47,867 bases of DNA from a virus: positions 1 through 47,867 of IMG/VR virus record IMGVR_UViG_3300044941_000536, one strand, 5' to 3'. A program made the position numbers and the translations under genes. Below the pieces are notes generated by a model. That model did not search any database, was not told the DNA's origin, and saw nothing but the letters and a program-made list of their open reading frames with translations. Of the stretch, positions 29,199 to 38,501 are shown piece by piece (position 1 is the stretch's first letter; every line of letters begins with the position of its first letter).

Positions 29199-29545
29199 TG
29201 CGGCTGGCCATCGTCGGTTCCCGAACGGCAGGCCCCGATCTCGCCGAGCTCCTCCGCGCGGAGGTCGACAGGCTCGGAGCGCCTCCCACCCTCATCGTTT
29301 CAGGCGGCGCCCGCGGTGCCGACACGCTGGCTCGGGAGCTCGCCCGGGAGCGCGGCATCCCCCTTGTCGAACACCTGCCCGACTACCATCGGCACGGTCG
29401 CGGGGCGCCGCTCCTTCGCAACAAGCTGATCGTCGACGACGCCGACGTTGTCCTGGCGCTGTGGGACGGCGCGTCGCGCGGCACCATGCACACCGTCAGG
29501 TACGCCCAAGAGCAGGGGAAGCGGGTCTTCGTCGTCCGCTTTTGA
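29198..29545 (+). CDS. DUF2493 / SLOG-fold nucleotide-binding protein
   Basis: 115 residues forming one Rossmann-like domain: MRLAIVGSRT at the first strand, LIVSGGARGADTLARELARERGIP at the second turn, LRNKLIVDDADVVLALWDG and GTMHTVRYAQEQGKRVFVV. GSR and GGARGAD are the signature of the DprA/YspA-like SLOG group, which binds nucleotides or nucleotide-derived signals. Members occur widely in phages and near defence genes. Coupled to the 103-residue gene upstream, it may sense or process a nucleotide. Confidence 0.82.
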   Translation: MRLAIVGSRTAGPDLAELLRAEVDRLGAPPTLIVSGGARGADTLARELARERGIPLVEHLPDYHRHGRGAPLLRNKLIVDDADVVLALWDGASRGTMHTVRYAQEQGKRVFVVRF

Positions 29546-29681
29546 CCTAGATCCCAGCCCCCAGAATCGTCAGCTCGACTTAAGGGAAGGATTGCACCCT
29601 TAAAGTCCCGGGGTTACAGCACTGGCCATCCGGCACTCGCCGCGGACATCCGATGCAGTCGTTGGGGGGCAATGATCCAAC
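29546..29681 (+). promoter_or_regulatory. Gap before the restriction-modification gene
   Basis: The 136-bp gap holds a hairpin (TTAAGGG about 29580 pairing with CCCTTAA about 29597-29603; loop near 10 nt) without a T-run. A promoter for the large downstream gene is expected, but no clear -35/-10 pair stands out. No obvious small control gene is seen. Confidence 0.4.
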
Positions 29682-32600
29682 ATGGCAGCCCGGCAATCGA
29701 TCCACACCATCCTGAACCAGTTTCGTGAGGACGCGCGCAACAAGCGCGACCTGGGCGACCGCTTCGAGCGGCTCGTCTACTACTTCCTGAAGACCGATCC
29801 TCTGTACCGCGATCGCTTTAGCAACGTCTGGATGTGGAACGACTTCCCGCTGCGTGGGAACGTCTCTGATGTAGGGATCGACCTGGTCGCTCAGGAGCGG
29901 GCCACGGGCGAGTACTGCGCCATTCAGTGCAAGTTCTACCTGCCCGACCACACGCTCTCGAAGCAGGACATCGACTCCTTCTTCACCGCCTCGGGGAAGG
30001 AAATCTACACGAGCTGCATGATCGTCTCCACCACTGACAAGTGGGGACGGAACGCCGAGGAAGCCCTCGACGGGCAGTCCAAGCCGGTGTTCCGTCTGCG
30101 GGTCCAAGACCTCGACAATAGCCCAGTCGACTGGTCGCTCTTCGACGCGCGTCGCCCCCAAGCACTCGGCCTGCGTAACCGCAAGCAGCTAAGGCCCCAT
30201 CAAGTCGCCGCCATCGCGGACGTTCTCGCGGGCTTCCAGGAGTACGACCGCGGCAAGCTGATCATGGCCTGCGGGACGGGTAAGACCTTCACCTCCCTGC
30301 ACATCGCCCTGCGCGCCTGCCCCACGGGGCACGTGCTGTTCCTGGTGCCCTCCCTCTCGCTGCTCTCCCAGTCGCTTCGGGAGTGGACTGCCGAGTCGCC
30401 CGAGCCGATCCACGCTCTGGCCGTGTGCTCAGACGCCAGCATCGGCAAGCGGCGCGTGAAGAAGGACGACGACGCGGTCTACATCACCCGGTATGACCTG
30501 GCGTTCCCCGCCACAACCTCGGGCGACGAGCTCGTCCGCCAGTACAACGCCCTCAAGATGTACCACGGCAAGTCGGGCGCGGCCGATCAGATGACCGTCG
30601 TCTTCGCCACCTATCAGTCCATCGAAGCGGTGGCGGCCGCGCAAGACGCCGGGTTCCCAGACTTTGACCTTATCATCTGCGACGAGGCACACCGCACGAC
30701 TGGCCTCACCCTCCCCGGCGAGGAAGCGAGCAGCTTCGTGAAGGCCCACGACAACGAGTTCCTGCGGGGCAGCAAGCGCCTGTACATGACGGCCACGCCC
30801 CGCCTCTACGGCGACGACGCCAAGAGCAAGGCCGCTGAGGCTGACGCCGAGATCTGCTCGATGGACGACGAGGCCATCTACGGCCCCGAGTTCCACCGGC
30901 TGGGCTTCGGAGAAGCTGTCTCCAAGGGGCTTCTCGCCGACTACAAGGTGCTCGTCCTGGCGGTCGACGAAAAGTACGTCTCTCGCGTGTTCCAGCGCCA
31001 GCTTGCCGACGACTCGAACGAGATGAAGCTCGAGGACGCGGTCAAGATCACCGGCTGCTGGAACGGGCTCGCCAAGCGCTTCGCCAAGGAGGCTCAGGTC
31101 CTCGGCGCCGAGCAGATCGACGCGGCGCCGATGAAGCGGGCTGTCGCCTTCTCTCGATCGATCAGCGACTCGAAGTCATTCATCAGGAAGTTCCGCGCCC
31201 TCATCGACGACTATCGCAGCCTCCACCCGGACGACGAGAGCATGCTCGACTGCGAGCTCGACCACGTGGACGGGACCGACAACGCCCTCAAGCGCAACGG
31301 CGCCCTCGACTGGCTGCGCGAGGAGCCGCCGGCCAACACGTGCCGAGTGCTTTCAAACGCCAGGTGTCTCTCCGAGGGCGTCGACGTCCCTGCGCTTGAC
31401 GCTGTCCTCTTTCTCAACCCGCGCGACTCAGTGATCGACGTGGTCCAGTCGGTGGGGCGCGTCATGCGCACGGCCCCGGGAAAGAAGTACGGGTACATCA
31501 TCCTGCCCATCGGGATTCCCGCGGACATCCCGCCCGAGGAAGCGCTCCAGGATCACGATCGCTACCGGATCATCTGGCAGGTGCTCCAGGCCCTTCGCGC
31601 GCACGACGATCGCTTCAACGCGACCATCAACAAGATCGAGCTCAACAAGACCAAGCCTCCGATCATCGACATCATCGGTGTCAGCGGCGGACGTCGTCGT
31701 GATGGTGGTGGTGATGGGGATGGTGGTGGTGATGAAGACGGTGGCGGGGGGACGATCTATGATCCAGTTATCGGTACCCTTGACGGCCAGACCCACCTCC
31801 ACTTCCCTCAGTTGGAAGAGTGGAAGAACGCCATCTACGCCCGCATCGTCAAGAAGTGCGGATCGCGTCGTTACTGGGAAGACTGGGCCAAAGACGTCGC
31901 CATTATCGCGGAGCGAAACACCACGCGGCTGCGGACAATCATCAAGGAGGGACAGGCTCGTCACCGGAAGGCATTCGAGTCCTTCGTCGCGGGCCTGCGC
32001 CAGAGCATCAACCCGAGCATCTCAGAGGACGACGCGATCGAGATGCTGTCGCAGCACATCGTCACGCGCCCGGTCTTCGACGCGCTCTTCGCCAACTACA
32101 GCTTCACCGGGCAGAACCCTGTCTCGGTCGCCATGCAGTCCATGCTCGAAACGCTACACGACCAGTCGCTCGAGAAGGAGACCGAGAAGCTCGGGAAGTT
32201 CTACGACAGCGTCCGCGAGCGGGCCTCGGGCATCGACAACCCGGAGGGCAGGCAGCGCGTCGTCATCGAGCTCTACGACAAGTTCTTCCGCACCGCCTTC
32301 CCCAAGGTGGCCGAGCGCCTGGGCATCGTCTACACGCCCGTCGAGGTCGTCGACTTCATCGTCCGAAGCATCGAGGACGTGCTGAAGGCGGAGTTCGGCT
32401 CCTCCGTCAGCGACAAGGATGTCCACATCATCGACCCGTTCACGGGGACCGGCACCTTCCTCGTGCGCCTGCTGCAGAGCGGGTTGATCCGGCCCGAGGA
32501 CCTAAAGCGCAAGTTCCAGCACGAGCTGCACGCGAACGAGATCGTCCTGCTCGCCTACTACATCGCGGCGATCAACATCGAGGAAACCTACCACGGTCTC

Positions 32601-34631
32601 CGCGCGGCCGCCTCGAAGCCGGGCGGTTACACGCCATTCGAGGGCATCGTGCTGACCGACACCTTCCAGCTCACGGAGTCGTCGGGCACCCTTGACGAGT
32701 TGATGTTCCCCGAGAACAACCGTCGAGTGAAGCGCCAGAAGGCCGCGCCGATCCGCGTCGTGATCGGCAACCCGCCGTACTCGTCAGGCCAGACCAGCGA
32801 GAACGACGGGAACAAGAACCTGAAGTACCCCAAGCTCGATGCCCGGATCCGCGAGACCTACGTCGAGAAGTCAACGGCGACGAACAAGAACAGCATCTAC
32901 GACTCCTACATCCGTGCCATTCGTTGGGCCAGCGACCGGATCAACGGGCGAGGTGTAGTTGCCTTCGTCACGAACGGGTCGTTCATCGACGGGAACGCGA
33001 TGGACGGCCTGCGCGCCTGCCTAGCCGACGAGTTTCAGTCCATCTACGTCTTCAACCTTCGCGGCAATCAACGGACAAGTGGAGAAATGTCTAGGCAGGA
33101 AGGCGGGAAGATCTTCGGCTCCGGTGCCCGAACGCCCGTAGCAATCTCCATCCTCGTCCGAAACCCGGCGAAGCAGCCCCCCGCCGCGATTTACTATCAC
33201 GACATTGGCGACTACCTTTCGCGCGAGGAAAAGCTTCAGATCATCAGCGAGTTCGGGAGCATCGACGGCATCCGTCGAGCAGCAAAGTGGCAGCGCATCA
33301 CCCCGAACGCGTCGCACGACTGGATCAACCAGCGCGACGAAGCCTTCGAGAAGTTCTTCCCCCTAGGCGACAAGAAGGACGACAACGCGGTCGTCGTGTT
33401 TGAGAGCTATTCGAGGGGCGTCGCGACCAGCAGGGACGCCTGGTGCTACAACTTCTCGCGAGCAGCGCTGGCGGCCAACCTGCGGCGGATGATCGACTTC
33501 TACAACTCCCAGATGCAGGCTTTCATGGCGAGACACGGTGCGCTTGAGCGCGCCGATCGGGAGCCGCTCGTTGACAAGTTCGTCAGCACCGACTCGAAGA
33601 AGATTTCCTGGTCGCGCGGACTGAAGCAGGATGTTGCGCGTGGGGTGAAGCACTCTTACAACTCCGCCTCTGAGCGCACCGCACTCTACCGCCCGTACTG
33701 CAGGTTGCACCTGTATACTGACAAACATATGAACGACATGATCTACCAGACGCCGCGCCTCTTCCCGTTCGAGGGGGCAGAGAATTTGGCGATCTGTCTA
33801 TGCTCCGTCGGTAACAGGACGGGGTTCTCGGCAATCATGAGCCGCGAGATTCCAGACCTTCACATGGCCGATAAGAATGGGGCCAGTCAGTGCTTCCCTT
33901 TATACCTCTACGAGAAGGCGGACGCCTCCTCAGGCGACGACCCCTCGCTCTTGGCAGCCGATGGTGCGGCCCCCGAGGGCGAGCCCATCAACGGCTACCG
34001 GCGCCGCCACGCCATCGCCGACGAGATGCTCGCCATCTTCCGCGAGGCCTACGAACCCAGCGTCGGGAAGGAGGACATCTTCTACTACGTCTACGGCATC
34101 CTGCACTCGACCGAGTACCGCACCCGCTTCGCTGCCGACCTGAAGAAGATGCTCCCGCGGATTCCCCTCACGAAGACCACCGAGGACTTCTGGCGCTTCT
34201 CCAAGGCGGGACGCGAGCTTGCCCACTGGCACCTCAACTACGAGACGGTCGAACCCTTCCCGCTCAACGAACACAAGGACACGTTCATCGAGGACGAGCG
34301 ATTCTATCAGGTGCAGAAGATGACCTTCGGCCGCTCGGGCAAGGCGATCGACAAGACGACAATCGTCTACAACAGCCACATCACCCTGAGCGGGATCCCG
34401 CTCGAGGCCTACGACTACGTCGTGAACGGCAAGCCGGCGCTCGAGTGGATCATGGAGCGCTACCAAGTGACGGTGGACAAGGACAGCGGAATTCGCAACG
34501 ACCCGAACGACTGGTGCCGTGAGCACAATCAGCCGCGATACATCGTCGACTTGGTGAAGCGGATCGTGCGGGTAAGCCTGGAGACAAACCGGATCGTAAC
34601 CGGGCTGCCGGCGCTGAACGAGAGAAAGTGA
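29682..34631 (+). CDS. Type ISP restriction-modification enzyme (single polypeptide)
   Basis: 1649 residues. Domain order: Mrr-like nuclease (about 1-160; Asp in VGIDLVAQ and AIQCKFY); SF2 translocase (Walker A MACGTGKT about 196-203, DEAH in IICDEAHRTTG, TATPRLY, and the Arg-finger block QSVGRVMRTAPGKK); a Gly/Asp linker (about 669-692); N6-adenine methyltransferase (DPFTGTGTF about 917-925, NPPY about 1029-1032); and a C-terminal target-recognition region. This is the LlaGI/LlaBIII plan. It methylates one strand of a short asymmetric site and cuts after translocation between head-to-head sites. As a prophage gene it could protect the lysogen from other phages. All key motifs look intact. 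Confidence 0.9.
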   Translation: MAARQSIHTILNQFREDARNKRDLGDRFERLVYYFLKTDPLYRDRFSNVWMWNDFPLRGNVSDVGIDLVAQERATGEYCAIQCKFYLPDHTLSKQDIDSFFTASGKEIYTSCMIVSTTDKWGRNAEEALDGQSKPVFRLRVQDLDNSPVDWSLFDARRPQALGLRNRKQLRPHQVAAIADVLAGFQEYDRGKLIMACGTGKTFTSLHIALRACPTGHVLFLVPSLSLLSQSLREWTAESPEPIHALAVCSDASIGKRRVKKDDDAVYITRYDLAFPATTSGDELVRQYNALKMYHGKSGAADQMTVVFATYQSIEAVAAAQDAGFPDFDLIICDEAHRTTGLTLPGEEASSFVKAHDNEFLRGSKRLYMTATPRLYGDDAKSKAAEADAEICSMDDEAIYGPEFHRLGFGEAVSKGLLADYKVLVLAVDEKYVSRVFQRQLADDSNEMKLEDAVKITGCWNGLAKRFAKEAQVLGAEQIDAAPMKRAVAFSRSISDSKSFIRKFRALIDDYRSLHPDDESMLDCELDHVDGTDNALKRNGALDWLREEPPANTCRVLSNARCLSEGVDVPALDAVLFLNPRDSVIDVVQSVGRVMRTAPGKKYGYIILPIGIPADIPPEEALQDHDRYRIIWQVLQALRAHDDRFNATINKIELNKTKPPIIDIIGVSGGRRRDGGGDGDGGGDEDGGGGTIYDPVIGTLDGQTHLHFPQLEEWKNAIYARIVKKCGSRRYWEDWAKDVAIIAERNTTRLRTIIKEGQARHRKAFESFVAGLRQSINPSISEDDAIEMLSQHIVTRPVFDALFANYSFTGQNPVSVAMQSMLETLHDQSLEKETEKLGKFYDSVRERASGIDNPEGRQRVVIELYDKFFRTAFPKVAERLGIVYTPVEVVDFIVRSIEDVLKAEFGSSVSDKDVHIIDPFTGTGTFLVRLLQSGLIRPEDLKRKFQHELHANEIVLLAYYIAAINIEETYHGLRAAASKPGGYTPFEGIVLTDTFQLTESSGTLDELMFPENNRRVKRQKAAPIRVVIGNPPYSSGQTSENDGNKNLKYPKLDARIRETYVEKSTATNKNSIYDSYIRAIRWASDRINGRGVVAFVTNGSFIDGNAMDGLRACLADEFQSIYVFNLRGNQRTSGEMSRQEGGKIFGSGARTPVAISILVRNPAKQPPAAIYYHDIGDYLSREEKLQIISEFGSIDGIRRAAKWQRITPNASHDWINQRDEAFEKFFPLGDKKDDNAVVVFESYSRGVATSRDAWCYNFSRAALAANLRRMIDFYNSQMQAFMARHGALERADREPLVDKFVSTDSKKISWSRGLKQDVARGVKHSYNSASERTALYRPYCRLHLYTDKHMNDMIYQTPRLFPFEGAENLAICLCSVGNRTGFSAIMSREIPDLHMADKNGASQCFPLYLYEKADASSGDDPSLLAADGAAPEGEPINGYRRRHAIADEMLAIFREAYEPSVGKEDIFYYVYGILHSTEYRTRFAADLKKMLPRIPLTKTTEDFWRFSKAGRELAHWHLNYETVEPFPLNEHKDTFIEDERFYQVQKMTFGRSGKAIDKTTIVYNSHITLSGIPLEAYDYVVNGKPALEWIMERYQVTVDKDSGIRNDPNDWCREHNQPRYIVDLVKRIVRVSLETNRIVTGLPALNERK

Positions 34632-34752
34632 GGGGAGCGTAGACTACCCTTCTGTTGGCCGTGGCCTCGTCACGGACATCGCGCAGGACGGCATCCAGGC
34701 CACGGTTATCGCAGGGGCGCTTCAAGGGCGAGGCATTCGCCCAAGTGCCGGC

Positions 34753-34772
34753 AACCGCTAGAAGCGGTTTTT
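34753..34772 (+). terminator. Intrinsic terminator after the restriction-modification gene
   Basis: AACCGCT-AGA-AGCGGTT is a perfect 7-bp stem followed by TTT, in the 195-bp stretch between the ISP gene and the membrane coiled-coil gene. It suggests the latter is transcribed from its own promoter. The stretch before it shows nothing else clear. Confidence 0.6.
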
Positions 34773-34827
34773 CGTTGTCGCCCGTGTGGGGCATGTTGAA
34801 GACTGCACCAAAGTGGAGGTGGGCACT

Positions 34828-36123
34828 GTGGCTGAATACACCGTCCGAGGATTGACTACGTCTATATCCGAGTTAGAGAGGCGAGTCGCCAGTCTCTTAG
34901 AGGCCGACGCATGCCGGTACGCGAAGGGGTATTTCTTGTTTGCCGGGCAGTCTATTCCACTAGAGTGGAGAGATTCGCGATTCGTTGTTGGCCAATCGCC
35001 CCCTCCCCTTCCCCAGGCTATCGGGCTGTGGGGAATGTTGTCGGGCCTCGAGGCGCCGATGCCCTTAGGGCCCGGCAACGAAATCTCAATCGAATTCGGC
35101 GATTGCAGGGTCTGCATCTATGATTCAGAAATTCCCGGGGTTAGCGTCTATCGGTTCCACTTCGAGACTAATTCCGACGGTAAGCGCGCGGGGAACATCT
35201 TCAAAGTACTTTTGGCTCCCGACCGCGGCGAAGGAGTCGTACCGCAGGTTCAGGGTACGCTGGCTAATATTGGAAAGCTTGGCGAGGTCACTAGTACAGT
35301 CATGGCCGCCATGGCCTCGACCGCCCGGGAATCCGCGAGGACTCTGGTGGACGAGGCTAGGCGTCAGGTCGAAGAACTCCGCAGCTCCGCAGAGCACGAT
35401 TTCGAGCAGCGGCGCTTCCATTTAGCGGAGGAAGCCAAGCGGCTCAATGAGCTTCGCGAAGAACTCGACAGGGTGCAGGCAGAGCAGCGCCAGAGGGAAG
35501 AGTCACTTAATAAAATGTCCGCGCGCTTGGAGCGGCGTAAGGAGGCTAAACGGCTGATTGGGGAGCTCACAGATCAGATGGCAGAAAGCTTGGAGGCTTC
35601 AAAGCCAACAAAGGTGCAGGGGGCGCTTTCTTGGGCCGTGATATTTGCGTCTCTTTCCATTTCAGGCGCCCTCGTCGGCTTGGGCTTGCATAGCGCCTTG
35701 AGCCCAGATCCGGGGAATCTAGCCGGCCTGATCGTTGGCGGTACATTGAAATTCGCTGGCGTAGTGGGTCTATTCTCCACATTGGGCTACGCGCTGAAGT
35801 GGCAGACTGGGAATCACGCTAGGGCACAAAGACTCGAAGCCGATCGCCGACGTCTTGCGATCGACATCGGTCGGGCCAATTGGCTAATCGAAGCTCTGAT
35901 GGAAACGAGTGAGGTGGACGACCGGGCCATTCCAGAGACGCTCCTTGATCGCTTGTCGAAGGGGCTGTTTGACCTCGAGAGCACCCAAGCACATGGTATT
36001 GAAGCGGATAACGTGAGGTCTGCCCTCTCTACGATCCTGGGCGAACATGCGACCATCAAGGTCAGCCCTACAGAGCTGACGGCCGAGGTGAAGGACCGTC
36101 GGCGGTTTCGTGACAAGCGATAG
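34828..36123 (+). CDS. Membrane-anchored coiled-coil protein, unknown
   Basis: 431 residues from a GTG start at 34828 (GGAGG 8 nt upstream); an in-frame start at 34786 is possible. About 1-150 is a globular beta-rich domain. About 155-260 is a long coiled coil (TARTESAR-like start, then RRQVEELRSSAEHDFEQRRF). Two hydrophobic segments (about 262-288 and 297-322) give a hairpin in the membrane, then a helical C-terminal domain. No enzymatic motif. Base composition is AT-richer than in neighbours, suggesting a separate origin. Downstream of a restriction system and read independently, it is a candidate defence effector or exclusion protein. Family not recognised. Confidence 0.65.
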   Translation: MAEYTVRGLTTSISELERRVASLLEADACRYAKGYFLFAGQSIPLEWRDSRFVVGQSPPPLPQAIGLWGMLSGLEAPMPLGPGNEISIEFGDCRVCIYDSEIPGVSVYRFHFETNSDGKRAGNIFKVLLAPDRGEGVVPQVQGTLANIGKLGEVTSTVMAAMASTARESARTLVDEARRQVEELRSSAEHDFEQRRFHLAEEAKRLNELREELDRVQAEQRQREESLNKMSARLERRKEAKRLIGELTDQMAESLEASKPTKVQGALSWAVIFASLSISGALVGLGLHSALSPDPGNLAGLIVGGTLKFAGVVGLFSTLGYALKWQTGNHARAQRLEADRRRLAIDIGRANWLIEALMETSEVDDRAIPETLLDRLSKGLFDLESTQAHGIEADNVRSALSTILGEHATIKVSPTELTAEVKDRRRFRDKR

Positions 36124-36148
36124 TATTAACCGTCGGCCGAGCCTCCCT

Positions 36149-37102
36149 TCACCACCTCTCGATGGCTCTCACCCTGGCGAGCGCGTCTGGCGGCTCGGCG
36201 TAGTCCTGGTCGGCCTCGCTGACATCGGCCACGACGATCGGAACCCGCGTGCAGCGGCACTGGTAGTGCCATGGCGGCCCGGGTCGCGACGCGCGGTCGG
36301 CGAGGCTGTCCTTCTTGAGGATGAGCCCGTCTATCGCTGCGTGCGTCGGCCGCGAGCGGTCGTCGTCGGGGTTGAGCAGCTCGTAGCCCCACGTGTGGTC
36401 GCGCACCTCGGGCAGCGACTGGAATGCCTCGCGCTGCTCCTCGTAGCCCTTCGCCATCTCGGTGCGGAACACCATCTGCAGGTAGCTGTCCATGCCGGTG
36501 GGGAGCTCGCCCGCCTCGGTCAGCTCGCGCATGGCAGCCAGGAACGACTGGGCGGTTTCGCCGCGGTCGTAGGCCTCCTGAAGGGCCACGCGCAGGCGCC
36601 GCGCGGTCTCTTCGCTGACGAGGCGGTCGATGGCCAAAACGCCATCGGGGTCGCCGACCTGGAGCGCGGCAGCGAGCTCGCCGGTCGCTCTGCCGATGCG
36701 CTGCAGCTCGCGCAGCGAGAAGAAGGCGTCGCCCTCGCTCTCCTCTCGGTCAGCCTGCTCGGGCTCCTCCTCCGGACTTGGAGGATCCTCGCCTCGGTCG
36801 TCGTCGTCTTCGGCGAACGCGCGCGGGGCCAGGAACTGCTCGTAGGCTTCGAGGGTAACGAGAACGGCGAACCGCTTCGAGCATGCGAGCGCCTCTTGGG
36901 CGGGGGCGCCCAAGGAGATCGGGATGGAATCAGGCACGACGAGCTCGGCGGGATCCGCGGCGGCGAGCCAAGCCTTCAGGCCGGCGAGTACACCGTCGCG
37001 GGCCTTCGGGGCGATGGCGTCAGCAGCAGCCTCGAGCCTCCTCGCGATCTCGACGTGGCGCTGCAGGCGGTCGCTTCTTTTTTTTTTGCTCGGCCTCTGC
37101 AA
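36149..37102 (-). CDS. Head morphogenesis protein, Mu gpF-like; start uncertain
   Basis: Up to 317 residues. The C-terminal half has the family motif: FRTEMAKGYEEQREA, YELLNPDDDRSRPTHAAIDGL, and PPWHYQCRCTRVPI. Such proteins are minor capsid components or maturation factors. An acidic stretch (EDDDDRGEDPPSPEEEPEQADREE) is near residue 105. No ATG or GTG with a ribosome site exists near the beginning; the only candidate is TTG at 37102. The frame overlaps the portal's end by 83 nt and meets it at an A10 tract, so it may be fused to the portal. Confidence 0.7.
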   Translation of the reverse strand: MQRPSKKKRSDRLQRHVEIARRLEAAADAIAPKARDGVLAGLKAWLAAADPAELVVPDSIPISLGAPAQEALACSKRFAVLVTLEAYEQFLAPRAFAEDDDDRGEDPPSPEEEPEQADREESEGDAFFSLRELQRIGRATGELAAALQVGDPDGVLAIDRLVSEETARRLRVALQEAYDRGETAQSFLAAMRELTEAGELPTGMDSYLQMVFRTEMAKGYEEQREAFQSLPEVRDHTWGYELLNPDDDRSRPTHAAIDGLILKKDSLADRASRPGPPWHYQCRCTRVPIVVADVSEADQDYAEPPDALARVRAIERW

Positions 37103-38501
37103 AGGCCGCCAGCTCTTCGTCGGTCACAATGCGCGGACCAGGCGGGGCGGTCGGGGCCTTGGGCGGAGGCCGCAGGATGTCCTCGCCCTCGCGCGGCGCC
37201 CGCAGCCCAAACCACTCGCGGACCTGCTCGATGCTGATCTCCATCCCGAGCTCGGCCGTCAGGCGAACGATCTCAAGGGCGAGCTTCACGTCCTGGCCTT
37301 CGTCGATGTCGATCTTGAAACGAGTGGCCGGCGCGTTCTCGCCCCAATTGAGTATGCGAAACGGGCGGCAGAGCCCGCGCTGGATCGACTCGGCGAGGCC
37401 GAGCGCCAGGGGGGCGCTGCGCCGTGAGGCGGTCTGCTGGTGGACCTCGCCCATGGCGCGGTTGCCGTACCTGCTCTCGGCCATCGACAGCGTGCTGCCG
37501 ATCAGGCGGCGCATCTGCTCGGCGTTGAAATACTCGATGAGGTCCTTGTGTGGCGAGCCAGACTGCCCGCCGTTGCGCGCTTGGAATTCGATGCTCTCGT
37601 CGCTCGACAGGACGATGCCCCACTCGCGGGCGAGGTTGCGCAGGATGTTCCGCATGTTCGCGGCGCGCTGCTTCCAGTTGGTCGCCGACGAGGCGATCTT
37701 TGCGACGCCCAGGGGGCTGCCGTACTTCTCGGAGTACTCAACCCAGGCCTTCTCCACGTCGCGCTTGAATTTCGCCTTGTATCGCAAATTGAAGACGGGG
37801 CTGATCGCGTATGGATTGCTATACAGGCTGCCGAGCCGAAATACGATGAACTTGCCCGCGGGGGCCGGGGCGAACGCGCCTGCCTCGTCGCGATAGTACA
37901 GCGCGCCATCTGCGTCGAAGGCGAACAGGCCAGGGTGGCGGTGCATGTAAGCGCGCGGCACCACCATTGAATCCTTCAACTGCCACATCACTTCAACGAC
38001 GCTGAACCCGTGGAGCACCGCGCCAACGAGCAGGCTGTTAAGCGCCTGGCGGAAGCCCCACTCGGACTCGAGGTCGCGCAGGTAGGTCTCGTGGGCCTCG
38101 CGGATCTCGGTCGCGCCCGGCGTCTCCTCGTCCGCCTCCCATACTTGCTCGCGGCCCAGAACCGAGGACGCCAGGACCTCGATGGTCGAGGCGATGGTGG
38201 TGTCCTTGTCGAAGACCTCGTCGAGCATGTCGTAGAGGCCGTCGGACATCAGGTAGATGAAGCCGAGAGCCGACGACAGCGACTGCGTGGAGGACACCTG
38301 CTGGATGAACTCGGCAGGGTTCTGGTTCAGGTAGCTGTCCCAGATCTGGCTGCTCGCGTCGGCGCCGGCATAGCCAGCGCCTTTTGGCAGGAGCGCCTCA
38401 GGCGTCGGCTTGTCCGGGGGCGCCGCGACCTCGCGGCCGTTCGCCTCGGGTTCGTCAGCCGCCCTTTGCAGGAGGCCCTTCGCCCACGTCGCCAGCCCCA
38501 T
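37020..38501 (-). CDS. Portal protein (DUF935, Mu gp29-like)
   Basis: 493 residues as read. DUF935 features: SALGFIYLMSDGLYDMLDEVFDKDTTI, QALNSLLVGAVLHGFSVVEVMW, RHPGLFAFDADGALYYR, FIVFRLGSLYSNPYAISPVF, then FNAEQMRRLIGSTLSMAES. It forms the dodecameric ring for DNA packaging. The last ~20 residues after the KKKK block (RPPAAPRRDREEARGCC) are Arg-rich and lie in the other frame of gpF, so the real C-terminus is probably different. The start overlaps the preceding gene by 47 nt. Confidence 0.88.
   Translation of the reverse strand: MGLATWAKGLLQRAADEPEANGREVAAPPDKPTPEALLPKGAGYAGADASSQIWDSYLNQNPAEFIQQVSSTQSLSSALGFIYLMSDGLYDMLDEVFDKDTTIASTIEVLASSVLGREQVWEADEETPGATEIREAHETYLRDLESEWGFRQALNSLLVGAVLHGFSVVEVMWQLKDSMVVPRAYMHRHPGLFAFDADGALYYRDEAGAFAPAPAGKFIVFRLGSLYSNPYAISPVFNLRYKAKFKRDVEKAWVEYSEKYGSPLGVAKIASSATNWKQRAANMRNILRNLAREWGIVLSSDESIEFQARNGGQSGSPHKDLIEYFNAEQMRRLIGSTLSMAESRYGNRAMGEVHQQTASRRSAPLALGLAESIQRGLCRPFRILNWGENAPATRFKIDIDEGQDVKLALEIVRLTAELGMEISIEQVREWFGLRAPREGEDILRPPPKAPTAPPGPRIVTDEELAAFAEAEQKKKKRPPAAPRRDREEARGCC
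37078..37087 (-). other. A10 homopolymer at the portal/gpF frame junction
   Basis: On the coding strand ten A residues follow GAGC. In the portal frame they read Q-K-K-K-K, in the gpF frame S-K-K-K-R. A net +1 shift (loss of one A, or gain of two) moves the portal frame into the gpF frame. The tract can serve transcriptional slippage, or it may be an assembly error. Confidence 0.6.

Noticed and set aside
12636-37500. Scattered TGATCGG/CCGATCA copies (such as 12636, 18571, 22174, 32762, 37497) as further CI operators
   Set aside because: A 7-mer occurs several times by chance in this length. These copies lie within genes and lack the extended TTTTAG or palindromic part seen in the operators.
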